NCBI GenBank assembly: GCA_034933305.1
Contig: JAYFNU010000026.1
Location: forward strand, 24,386-88,385
Direction: 5' to 3'
From: JAYFNU01 sp034933305
Lineage (GTDB): Bacteria; Bacillota; Clostridia; Oscillospirales; Ruminococcaceae
DNA: 64,000 nucleotides
Shown here: piece after piece, positions 1 to 7,132 of the stretch
Layout of the letters: each line of letters opens with the position of its first letter
Numbering within the stretch: position 1 is the first letter of the stretch
Made by a program: the position numbers and the translations under genes
Notes under the pieces: generated by a model
Told to the model about the DNA's origin: nothing
Databases searched by the model: none
The model's input: only the letters and a program-made list of their open reading frames with translations

Positions 1-2
1 GC

Positions 3-992
3 TTTCTGCAGATCTTTGTTTCCTTCGTCGTCGGTATCCGCTTTGCCATCGGCGGAACGCTGTCGGTCGGAAATGTGCTGGTCTTCTTCACGTATACGAA
101 CATGCTCGTGTGGCCGGTGCGCCAGCTCGGCCGCGTTCTGTCGGACTTCGGCAAATCCATCGTCTCGCTCGACCGCCTCGCGGAGATCATGGCCGTGCCG
201 GCCGAAACGGAGCCGGGGAAGGCGCTGACGCCGGAGATCAAGGGCAATATCGCCTTCGAAAACGTGACGTTCGGCTACGACGCCCCCGACGAGGTCCTCA
301 AGGGCGTCAGCTTTTCCGTCCGGGCAGGGCAGACCGTCGCCATACTCGGCTCGACCGGCTCCGGGAAGTCCTCGCTCGTACATCTTCTTCAGCGGCTGTA
401 TCCGTGCACGGGCGGGCGCATCCTCATCGACGGCACCGACATCAACGACATCGAGCGGCACCATCTGCGCCGCAACATCGGCATCGTGCTGCAGGAGCCG
501 TTCCTGTATTCGCGCACCATTCTCGAGAACATCCGCATCACCGATCCCGACGCGCCGCAGGAGACCGTTTACGAGGCGGCGCGCGTCGCGGCCGTGCACG
601 ACGTCATCGAAAGCTTCGACAAGGGCTACGACACCGTCGTCGGCGAGCGCGGCGTGACGCTGTCGGGCGGGCAGAAGCAGCGCGTGGCGATCGCGCGCGT
701 GCTGATGCAGAGGACGCCCATCCTCATTTTCGACGACTCCATGAGCGCCGTCGACACCGAGACCGACGCCGCCATCCGCGACGCGCTCGCGTCCCGGCGG
801 AAGGGCGTGACGACCTTTATCATCTCGCACCGCATCACGACGCTGTGCGAATCCGATTTTATCATCGTGCTCGACAAGGGCCGCGTGGCGGAGACGGGCA
901 CGCATGCCCAGCTGCTTGCGGCGGGCGGCATCTACAGCCGCATCGCCAGGATCCAGTCGCTCGCGGCGGACGAGGAAGGGGGCGAGGCGTAA
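3..992 (+). CDS. ABC exporter half-transporter, degenerate-site subunit (5' truncated)
   Basis: C-terminal part of a membrane-fused ABC exporter subunit; the frame is open from the window edge, so the start and most of the membrane domain lie upstream. The visible part holds the last membrane helices and a complete nucleotide-binding domain. It has Walker A GSTGSGKSS (about nt 349), a canonical LSGGQ signature (about nt 660), and a Walker B region reading LIFDDSMSAVD (about nt 723), followed by the H-loop ISHR. The usual catalytic glutamate after Walker B is aspartate here, the hallmark of the subunit that forms the degenerate site in heterodimeric exporters of the TM287/288 and BmrCD kind. 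The stop codon overlaps the start of the next half-transporter (TAATG), so the two are translationally coupled. The substrate cannot be inferred. Confidence 0.93.
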   Translation, partial: FLQIFVSFVVGIRFAIGGTLSVGNVLVFFTYTNMLVWPVRQLGRVLSDFGKSIVSLDRLAEIMAVPAETEPGKALTPEIKGNIAFENVTFGYDAPDEVLKGVSFSVRAGQTVAILGSTGSGKSSLVHLLQRLYPCTGGRILIDGTDINDIERHHLRRNIGIVLQEPFLYSRTILENIRITDPDAPQETVYEAARVAAVHDVIESFDKGYDTVVGERGVTLSGGQKQRVAIARVLMQRTPILIFDDSMSAVDTETDAAIRDALASRRKGVTTFIISHRITTLCESDFIIVLDKGRVAETGTHAQLLAAGGIYSRIARIQSLAADEEGGEA

Positions 993-2815
993 TGTACGAG
1001 CTTGAAAACGAGTCGGCTGAAACGAAGCTCGACACAGGCGTGTGGAAACGCCTCTACCGCTACGCCATGCGCAACCGCAGAACGGTGTTCACCATCCTTG
1101 CGTACATGCTCGTGACGGCGGGCTGCGATATCCTTTTCCCGCTGATGGCGCGCTATGCCATCGACACCTTCATCGTGCCGGAGAGCGGCAGCGGCTTCGG
1201 CGCGTTCTGCGCGCTGTACGCCGTCATGGTCTTGCTGCAGGGCGTCTGCGTCTGGCGGTTCGTCCACAACGGCGGCAAGCTCGAGATGAGCATGAGCTAC
1301 GACATCCGCGCCGAGGCGTTCCACAAGCTGCAGGAGCTGTCCTTTTCCTTCTACGACCGCACGGCGGTCGGGTATCTGCTCGCGCGCATGGTCAGCGATG
1401 TTTCGCGCCTGAGCGAGATGGTCGCATGGAGCTTCGTGGACGTCATCTGGTCGGCGGCCTTCATCGTCGGCTGCTTCGGCGTCATGTTTGTGCTCAACGT
1501 GAAGCTCGCGCTGATCATCCTTCTCATCGTGCCGCCGCTTGCAATCTCCTGCTGGTTTTTCCAGAAAAAGATCCTGAAGCTCCAGCGCGTCGTGCGCAAG
1601 ACGAACTCAAAGATCACCGGCGCGTTCAACGAGGGCATCATGGGCGCGATGACGACCAAGACGCTCGTGCGCGAGCAGCGCAATCTCGATGAATTCACGC
1701 AGCTCACGTCCCGCATGAAACATGCGTCGGTCCGCTCGGCGGTGCTGTCGGCGACGTTCGTGCCCGTCGTGCTGCTCATCGGCAGCGTCGGGACGGCGCT
1801 CGCGCTCAGCGAAGGCGGCCGCATGGTCGCGGCGGGCGCCATCGGCCTCGGCACGCTCGCGGCGTTCGTCAACTATACGACGCAGCTGTTCGATCCCATT
1901 CAGCAGCTTGCGCGCGTGCTCGCCGAATTCCAGAGCGCTCAGGCCTCCGCGGAGCGCGTGCTCAATCTCATCGACACGCCGTGCGAGATCGTCGAGAAGC
2001 CCGAGGTCGTCGAAAAATTCGGCGACAATTTCCATCCGAAGCGCGAGAACTGGCCGCCCATCGAGGGCGGCGTCGAATTCCGGAACGTCAGCTTTTCCTA
2101 CATCGAGGGAGAACAGGTCCTCGACGACTTCTCGCTCAAGGTGCGCCCGGGGGAGACCATCGCGCTCGTGGGCGAGACGGGCGCCGGCAAGAGCACGATC
2201 GTCAATCTCGTGTGCCGCTTCTATGAGCCGACGTCGGGGCAGATCCTCATCGACGGCGTCGATTACCGGGAACGCTCGTCGCTCTGGCTCGAGGAGAGCC
2301 TCGGCTATGTGCTGCAGACGCCGCATCTTTTCTCCGGCTCCGTCGCGGACAACATCCGCTACGGAAAGCGCGGCGCGACGATGGACGAGGTCGTGGCCGC
2401 GGCGAAGCTCGTGCGGGCGCACGAGTTCATTTCGCAGCTCAGGGATGGCTATGACTCGGAAGTCGGCGCCGGCGGCGCGCTGCTGTCGACCGGGCAGAAG
2501 CAGCTCATTTCCTTCGCCCGCGTCGTGCTTGCCGATCCGCGCATCTTCGTGCTCGACGAGGCGACGAGCTCGGTCGACACGGAGACGGAGCGCCTTATCC
2601 AGCACGCCATCACGCATGTCCTCAAGGGGCGCACGAGCTTCATCGTCGCGCACCGCCTGTCGACGATCCGCAGTGCGGACCGCATCCTCGTCGTGCGCGG
2701 CGGGCGCATCACCGAACAGGGGACCCACGCCGAGCTCATGCGGCAGGGCGGCTACTACTGCGACCTGTACACCAATCAGTTCCGCACCGAAAAATCGCTC
2801 GAGGCGTTTTCGTAA
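992..2815 (+). CDS. ABC exporter half-transporter, catalytic subunit
   Basis: A 607-residue partner of the preceding gene, with an N-terminal six-helix exporter membrane domain (first helix near residues 25-45) and a C-terminal nucleotide-binding domain. Walker A is GETGAGKST, Walker B with an intact catalytic glutamate is FVLDEATSSVD, and the H-loop is VAHR. Its signature motif is LSTGQ instead of LSGGQ. Together the pair would build one consensus ATP site (this Walker A/B plus the partner's LSGGQ) and one degenerate site. The start ATG at 992 was chosen because it overlaps the upstream stop and is preceded by a purine-rich GAGGAAGGGGGCGAGG stretch. It is probably a multidrug or lipid/peptide exporter; the substrate is unknown. 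Confidence 0.93.
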   Translation: MYELENESAETKLDTGVWKRLYRYAMRNRRTVFTILAYMLVTAGCDILFPLMARYAIDTFIVPESGSGFGAFCALYAVMVLLQGVCVWRFVHNGGKLEMSMSYDIRAEAFHKLQELSFSFYDRTAVGYLLARMVSDVSRLSEMVAWSFVDVIWSAAFIVGCFGVMFVLNVKLALIILLIVPPLAISCWFFQKKILKLQRVVRKTNSKITGAFNEGIMGAMTTKTLVREQRNLDEFTQLTSRMKHASVRSAVLSATFVPVVLLIGSVGTALALSEGGRMVAAGAIGLGTLAAFVNYTTQLFDPIQQLARVLAEFQSAQASAERVLNLIDTPCEIVEKPEVVEKFGDNFHPKRENWPPIEGGVEFRNVSFSYIEGEQVLDDFSLKVRPGETIALVGETGAGKSTIVNLVCRFYEPTSGQILIDGVDYRERSSLWLEESLGYVLQTPHLFSGSVADNIRYGKRGATMDEVVAAAKLVRAHEFISQLRDGYDSEVGAGGALLSTGQKQLISFARVVLADPRIFVLDEATSSVDTETERLIQHAITHVLKGRTSFIVAHRLSTIRSADRILVVRGGRITEQGTHAELMRQGGYYCDLYTNQFRTEKSLEAFS

Positions 2816-2835
2816 TCAAAGCGCAAAGCAAAAAC

Positions 2836-2879
2836 AGCGGGGCCCGCCGGAAGGAGCGATCCTTCCGGCGGGCACCGCT
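2836..2879. terminator. Intrinsic terminator between convergent genes
   Basis: A perfect 14-bp stem (2842-2855 with 2860-2873, loop GCGA) is extended by AGCGG/CCGCT flanks. It sits 26 bases after the ABC gene. The T-rich flank is better on the minus side (GTTTTTGC) than on the plus side (CTTTGCTTTG), so it may serve both directions. The following 100 bases up to the next hairpin hold nothing I recognise. Confidence 0.7.
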
Positions 2880-2979
2880 TTGCTTTGATCGGGGATGAGG
2901 GCGCTTTCCGGCCGGCCCGCCGCCGCTTCGGGAAAGCCCCCGGGCGCCGCGGCGGATATCTTTGCGCGCGTCAAGCAGT

Positions 2980-3011
2980 AAAAAAAGGCGGTGTCCCGGG
3001 GGGACACCGCC
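2980..3011 (-). terminator. Rho-independent terminator of the trpB-like gene
   Basis: An 11-bp stem (2987-2997 with 3001-3011) is followed on the minus strand by seven T residues (A-run 2980-2986 on the plus strand). It lies about 20 bases past the stop of the minus-strand trpB-like gene. Confidence 0.9.
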
Positions 3012-3030
3012 TTGGAGAACGGTTCGGAGC

Positions 3031-4407
3031 TTATGCTTCCGGCACGGCGGGCAGGCCCGCGAAACCGCGCGCGAGGTCGGCGTCGGTCGGGATGTAGTCG
3101 GTCATCGTGCCGTTGTTGTAGGCCATGTAGGCGCTCAGATCGAAATAGCCCGTGCCCGTCAGGCCGAAGACGATGGTCTTCGCCTCGCCCGACTCGGTGC
3201 ACTTCATCGCCTCGTCGATGGCGACGCGGATGGCGTGGGAGGATTCCGGGGCGGGCAGGATGCCCTCGACGCGCGCGAACAGCTTCGCCGCCTCGAAAAC
3301 CTTTGTCTGCTCGACGGCCCTGGCTTCGTCGAGGTAGCCGTCGTGGTACAGCTGCGACAGGATGGGGCTCATGCCATGATAGCGCAGGCCGCCCGCATGA
3401 TTGGCGCTCGGGATGAAGCTGCTGCCGAGCGTGTACATTTTCGCAAGCGGCGTGATGTGCCCGGTGTCGCAGAAGTCGTAGGCGAATCTGCCGCGCGTGA
3501 GCGAGGGGCAGGACGCCGGCTCCACGGCGATGAAGTGGGGAGCGCGGCGGCCGGCGAGGCGATCGGCCATGAAGGGCGCCATGAGGCCGCCGAGGTTGCT
3601 GCCGCCGCCGGCGCAGCCGATGAGGATGTCGGGGTATTCGTCGTATTTCGCGAGCGCGATGGCCGTCTCCTGACCGATGATGGTCTGGTGCAGCAGCACC
3701 TGATTGAGCACGCTGCCGAGGACGTAGCGGTAGCCTTCGGTGTGCAGCGCGACTTCGACAGCCTCCGAGATGGCGGTGCCGAGGCTGCCGGAATTGTCGG
3801 GGTCAGCGGCAAGGATCCTGCGGCCCGCTTCCGTCGTGTCCGAGGGGGAGGGGATGACCGTGGCGCCGTACGTCTCCATGACGGCCTTGCGGTAGGGCTT
3901 CTGCTGGGAGGAGCACTTGACCATATAGACCTTCAGCTCGAGGCCGAAATAGCCGCACGCCATCGACAGCGCCGTGCCCCACTGGCCGGCGCCCGTCTCG
4001 GTCGTCACGCCGCGCAGACCCTGCTGCTTTGCATAATACGCCTGCGCGATGGCGGAATTGAGCTTGTGGCTGCCCGAGGTATTGCCGCCTTCGTATTTGT
4101 AGTAGATGTGCGCGGGGGTCTTCAGCTCTTTTTCAAGGCAGTATGCGCGCACGAGCGGCGACGGGCGGTACATTTTGTAAAAGTCGCGGACTTCCTTCGG
4201 GATCTCGATGAAGCGGTCCGCCGTGTCGAGCTCCTGTTTCGCGAGCTCCGTGCAGAACACGGGCTTCAGGTCGTCGACGGTGACGGGCTTGAGCGTCGCG
4301 GGGTTGAGCATCGGCCGGTGGTCGGTCTTCATGTCCGCGCGCACATTGTACCAGTACTTCGGCATCTCCTCTTCCGTAAGGTTGATCTTGTAGGGAATCT
4401 CTTTCAT
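3031..4407 (-). CDS. trpB: TrpB2-type tryptophan synthase beta chain
   Basis: A 458-residue PLP enzyme of the TrpB2 (TrpB-like) family, longer than the roughly 400-residue TrpB1 that partners TrpA. It is expected to make L-tryptophan from indole and L-serine in the cytoplasm. The PLP lysine lies in GSHKLNSA (K115) and the phosphate-binding loop in GCAGGGSNLGG. The N-terminal extension with MKEIPYKINL and an EEEMPKYWYN segment is typical of TrpB2. No trpA or other trp gene lies nearby, so it is an orphan and could salvage indole. The start ATG at 4407 follows AAGGAAAGGAG at good spacing. A T-box leader with a Trp specifier directly precedes it, which ties the gene to tryptophan supply. Confidence 0.93.
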   Translation of the reverse strand: MKEIPYKINLTEEEMPKYWYNVRADMKTDHRPMLNPATLKPVTVDDLKPVFCTELAKQELDTADRFIEIPKEVRDFYKMYRPSPLVRAYCLEKELKTPAHIYYKYEGGNTSGSHKLNSAIAQAYYAKQQGLRGVTTETGAGQWGTALSMACGYFGLELKVYMVKCSSQQKPYRKAVMETYGATVIPSPSDTTEAGRRILAADPDNSGSLGTAISEAVEVALHTEGYRYVLGSVLNQVLLHQTIIGQETAIALAKYDEYPDILIGCAGGGSNLGGLMAPFMADRLAGRRAPHFIAVEPASCPSLTRGRFAYDFCDTGHITPLAKMYTLGSSFIPSANHAGGLRYHGMSPILSQLYHDGYLDEARAVEQTKVFEAAKLFARVEGILPAPESSHAIRVAIDEAMKCTESGEAKTIVFGLTGTGYFDLSAYMAYNNGTMTDYIPTDADLARGFAGLPAVPEA

Positions 4408-4438
4408 GGTTTTCTCCTTTCCTTACGGGACGCGGACA

Positions 4439-4706
4439 TATAAAAACGCCCTTGTCCCGAAATGCCGGGACAAGAGCGATAGCTCCTGCGGTGCCACCCT
4501 GCTTGGCGCTTTCGCGCCCAACTTTACGCACATACATGCGCGGCTGCTGATAACGGACAGCCAACCCCGTCGCCCCTAATCGGTCTCCCTTTCGGTTTGC
4601 CCTCATCGGTCCATTCCCCGGAACAAAACGCGCCGCTTTTCTCATCAAAGGCGACTCTCTTTGCCGCTTTAAAACCGGGTACTCATCCGACTCAAAGGTT
4701 TTATTG
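4439..4706 (-). promoter_or_regulatory. T-box riboswitch, tryptophan specifier
   Basis: Leader RNA that senses uncharged tRNA and controls read-through into trpB. Seen on the minus strand: the T-box core AGGGTGGCACCGCAGG (4500-4485); a downstream terminator with the CTTGTCCCG/CGGGACAAG stem ending in GTTTTTAT (about 4474-4439); and a Stem I with lower helix TCGG/CCGA and upper helix CCCGG/CCGGG around an internal loop. The 3' side of that loop reads GAATGGAC. The codon in specifier position is TGG (4613-4611), i.e. tryptophan. The 5' side of the loop is GATGAGTA, matching the usual K-turn/specifier layout, and an AGAGAG element follows in the distal stem. The class is very secure; the specifier assignment is strong but was folded by eye. 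Confidence 0.93.
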
Positions 4707-4712
4707 CGACTT

Positions 4713-4741
4713 ATTGTACAGCGGCGGGGAGCCGATGTCAA
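4713..4741 (-). promoter_or_regulatory. Sigma-A promoter of the T-box/trpB unit
   Basis: On the minus strand TTGACA (4741-4736), a 17-base spacer and TACAAT (4718-4713). Transcription would start near 4706, giving a leader of about 300 bases. Confidence 0.88.
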
Positions 4742-4785
4742 GCGGGATTGGAAAATTTATCCGGCGCCGCAAAAGAGCGGCGGGG

Positions 4786-4814
4786 TTGTGCCGCGGGCGG
4801 CCGCATGGTATACT
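4786..4814 (+). promoter_or_regulatory. Promoter of the galM-like gene
   Basis: TTGTGC (4786-4791), 17-base spacer, TATACT (4809-4814). Because it lies inside the longest possible reading frame of galM (open from 4748), it supports the downstream start at 4847. Confidence 0.65.
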
Positions 4815-4846
4815 GGACGCAAATTCGAAAGGACGGTGCGGAAAAA

Positions 4847-5914
4847 ATGGTGACCGGCACGGAATTCGGCGTGACGTCGGACGGCGAGCGCGTGTCGCTG
4901 TACAGGATCGAAAACAGGAGCGGCGCTCACGTCGAGCTGCTCGATTACGGCTGCATCGTGCGCAGCATCGTCGTCCCGTCGGGCGGCGACGCGCTGACGG
5001 ACGTCTGCCTCGGCCATGACACGGTGGCCGCGTACGAACAGGACGGCGCGCACCACGGCGCGGCCATCGGGCGCGTGGCGAACCGCATCAGCGGCGCCCG
5101 CTTCCTGCTCGACGGCAAGGAATATACCCTCGCGAAGAACGATGGGGAAAACTGCCTTCACGGCGGCGTGCGCGGGTTCGACCGCCGCGTCTGGGAGCTC
5201 GCCGACAAGCAGGAGGACTCCGTTACCTTCCGGCGCCTGTCCCCCGACGGGGAGGAGGGCTTTCCCGGGAATCTGACGGCGGAGATCCGATACACCTTTA
5301 CGGAGGACAATGAGCTGTCCGTGGAATACGCCGCGCAGAGCGACGCCGATACGCCGCTGAACCTCACGAACCACACCTATTTCAACCTCGACGGGCCGCG
5401 CTCGGAAAACGCGCTCGGCCATGTGCTGTCGATCAACGCTTCTTTCATCACGCAGCAGGGGCCCGGCCTCATCCCGACGGGGCGCATGCTCGCCGTCGAT
5501 GCCGACGTGTTCGACCGGAACAACGGCACGCCGTTCGATTTCAGCGAGCCCAAGGCCGTCGGCCGCGACATCGGCGCCGACTGCGAACAGCTGCACATCG
5601 CGGGCGGCTACGACCACAATTTCGTGCTGGACGGATCCGGCTTCCGCGAAGCGGCGCTGCTGCGCTCTCCCGCGAGCGGCATCGGGATGTATGTCTTTAC
5701 CGACTGCCCCTGCGCGCAGTTTTACAGCGGCAACTTCCTCGACGGCCGCATCGGCAAGGGCGGCCGCGCCCACAAGCAGCACGCGGGGCTGTGCTTTGAG
5801 ACGGGCGGTTATCCCGATGCCGTCAACCGCCCCGAATTCCCGCCCTGCATCCTGAAAAAGGGCGAGAGCTTCGCGTCAAAGACGCTTTACGCCTTTTCAG
5901 CCGAGGAGAACTGA
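4847..5914 (+). CDS. galM: Aldose 1-epimerase (galactose mutarotase family)
   Basis: A 355-residue beta-sandwich enzyme that interconverts the alpha and beta anomers of aldoses such as galactose or glucose. Family motifs are visible: NRISGARF near the N-terminus, NHTYFNLDG with the catalytic histidine, GGYDHNF, and the C-terminal CFETGGYPDAVN segment with the catalytic glutamate. The start at ATG 4847 was preferred to an in-frame ATG at 4748 because the predicted promoter lies between them and the family begins near this point; the ribosome binding site (AAAGGAC) is weak. No galK, galT or galE lies nearby. With no terminator before the next gene, it may be cotranscribed with the Rieske oxygenase 82 bases downstream. 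Confidence 0.92.
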   Translation: MVTGTEFGVTSDGERVSLYRIENRSGAHVELLDYGCIVRSIVVPSGGDALTDVCLGHDTVAAYEQDGAHHGAAIGRVANRISGARFLLDGKEYTLAKNDGENCLHGGVRGFDRRVWELADKQEDSVTFRRLSPDGEEGFPGNLTAEIRYTFTEDNELSVEYAAQSDADTPLNLTNHTYFNLDGPRSENALGHVLSINASFITQQGPGLIPTGRMLAVDADVFDRNNGTPFDFSEPKAVGRDIGADCEQLHIAGGYDHNFVLDGSGFREAALLRSPASGIGMYVFTDCPCAQFYSGNFLDGRIGKGGRAHKQHAGLCFETGGYPDAVNRPEFPPCILKKGESFASKTLYAFSAEEN

Positions 5915-5996
5915 CGCGCATGCCGCGGGGCGAAAGCAGAGAGGAGCGACGCGGCGCAGCCGACCGACAGAAGAAACGCAGGAAAGGGAATCAAAG

Positions 5997-6971
5997 ATGA
6001 TCAAAGGCCGGCGGTACGCCGTTTTATCGGCGAAACAGGTCCGCGGCAAAGGCCCCGTCGGGGCGACGCGCTTTTCCGAAAAGCTGGTGTTCTGGAGAAC
6101 GGAACGGGGAGATATCTGCTGCATCGCGGACAAATGCTGCCACCGCGGGGCTTCGCTCTCCTGCGGCTGCATCACCGACGGTCGCCTCGCGTGCCCCTTC
6201 CACGGCTTCCAGTACGACCCGACCGGGAAGGTCGCCCGCATTCCCGCCAACGGAAAAAATACGCCGGTGCCCGCGAATTACGCCGTAAAATCGTATCCCG
6301 CGCGGGAGGCGCACGGCTTTATCTGGGTGTGGTACGGCGAAGACAGGCCGGAACTTCCCGAAATACCGTTTTTTGACGATCTGACGGAGGACTTTTCCTA
6401 CGGCGAATTCCACGAGAACTGGAACGTCCACTACACGCGCGCCATCGAAAACCAGCTCGACGTCGTGCATCTGCCGTTCGTCCACAAAACGACGATCGGG
6501 CGCGGCAACAAGGCGCTCGTCAACGGGCCCGTCGTCCGGTGGAACGGCGACGAGATGACCTATTACGTCGACGACGTGGCGGACAACGGACAGAAGCCGC
6601 TCCGGCCCGCCGAGATCACCGACTACGAAAAGCTGTACAGCCTGCAGCTGCACATGCCGAACCTGTGGCAGAACCGCGTTTCCGCAAAGCTCCGCATCAT
6701 GGCCGCCTTCGCGCCGGTCGACGACGAAAACACGATGATCTACCTGCGCTTTTATCAGCGCTTTCTGCGCTTTCCGCCGCTGCGCGGCCTCGTCAACGGG
6801 ATGGGGAACATCGCCAACCGCGTCGTGCTCCACCAGGACCGGCGCGTCGTGCTCACGCAGCTCCCCAGGAAGAGCGAGCTGCAGATGGGGGAGAACCTCG
6901 TGCAGGGCGATCTGCCGATCATCGAATTCCGCAAAAAAAGGGACGCCCTGAAACAGCGGGCGGAGCGATAA
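5997..6971 (+). CDS. Rieske [2Fe-2S] non-heme iron oxygenase
   Basis: A 324-residue ring-hydroxylating oxygenase alpha-subunit type protein. The N-terminal Rieske domain has C47-x-H49 (CCHRG) and C66-x2-H69 (CPFHG), binding the [2Fe-2S] cluster. The C-terminal domain has D155-V-V-H158-L-P-F-V-H163, the bridging Asp and two His of the mononuclear iron site. Such enzymes use O2 and electrons from a reductase; no reductase or ferredoxin partner is adjacent. Its ribosome binding site is GGAAAGGG 8 bases before ATG, and a strong terminator follows. In a hydrogenase-bearing anaerobe the physiological role is unclear: a demethylase or hydroxylase under trace oxygen, or an O2-scavenging function, are possibilities. 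The substrate is unknown. Confidence 0.9.
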   Translation: MIKGRRYAVLSAKQVRGKGPVGATRFSEKLVFWRTERGDICCIADKCCHRGASLSCGCITDGRLACPFHGFQYDPTGKVARIPANGKNTPVPANYAVKSYPAREAHGFIWVWYGEDRPELPEIPFFDDLTEDFSYGEFHENWNVHYTRAIENQLDVVHLPFVHKTTIGRGNKALVNGPVVRWNGDEMTYYVDDVADNGQKPLRPAEITDYEKLYSLQLHMPNLWQNRVSAKLRIMAAFAPVDDENTMIYLRFYQRFLRFPPLRGLVNGMGNIANRVVLHQDRRVVLTQLPRKSELQMGENLVQGDLPIIEFRKKRDALKQRAER

Positions 6972-6985
6972 GACCGAAGACCGCG

Positions 6986-7024
6986 GGAGGCGCCGGAATT
7001 TTCCGGCGCCTCCTGTTTTCTTTT
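6986..7024 (+). terminator. Rho-independent terminator after the Rieske gene
   Basis: An 11-bp GC-rich stem (6986-6996 with 7003-7013, loop AATTTT) followed by TGTTTTCTTTTC. Confidence 0.9.
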
Positions 7025-7036
7025 CGGTATACCCGG

Positions 7037-7065
7037 TTGCAATCAAATCAAAATAGCTGTATAAT
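7037..7065 (+). promoter_or_regulatory. Promoter of the uvrBA operon
   Basis: TTGCAA (7037-7042), 17-base spacer, consensus TATAAT (7060-7065). I see no clear LexA box (GAAC-N4-GTTC) overlapping it. Confidence 0.88.
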
Positions 7066-7132
7066 GGAACCTTACAGAACATACATTCTTTTTCTTCGGC
7101 GCGGCGCACTCTGCCGCGCGAAAGGAGCGCGG

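Noticed and set aside
7066..7132. A possible LexA box upstream of uvrB (GAAC near 7077 followed by ATTC)
   Set aside because: Spacing and second half-site do not fit GAAC-N4-GTTC.
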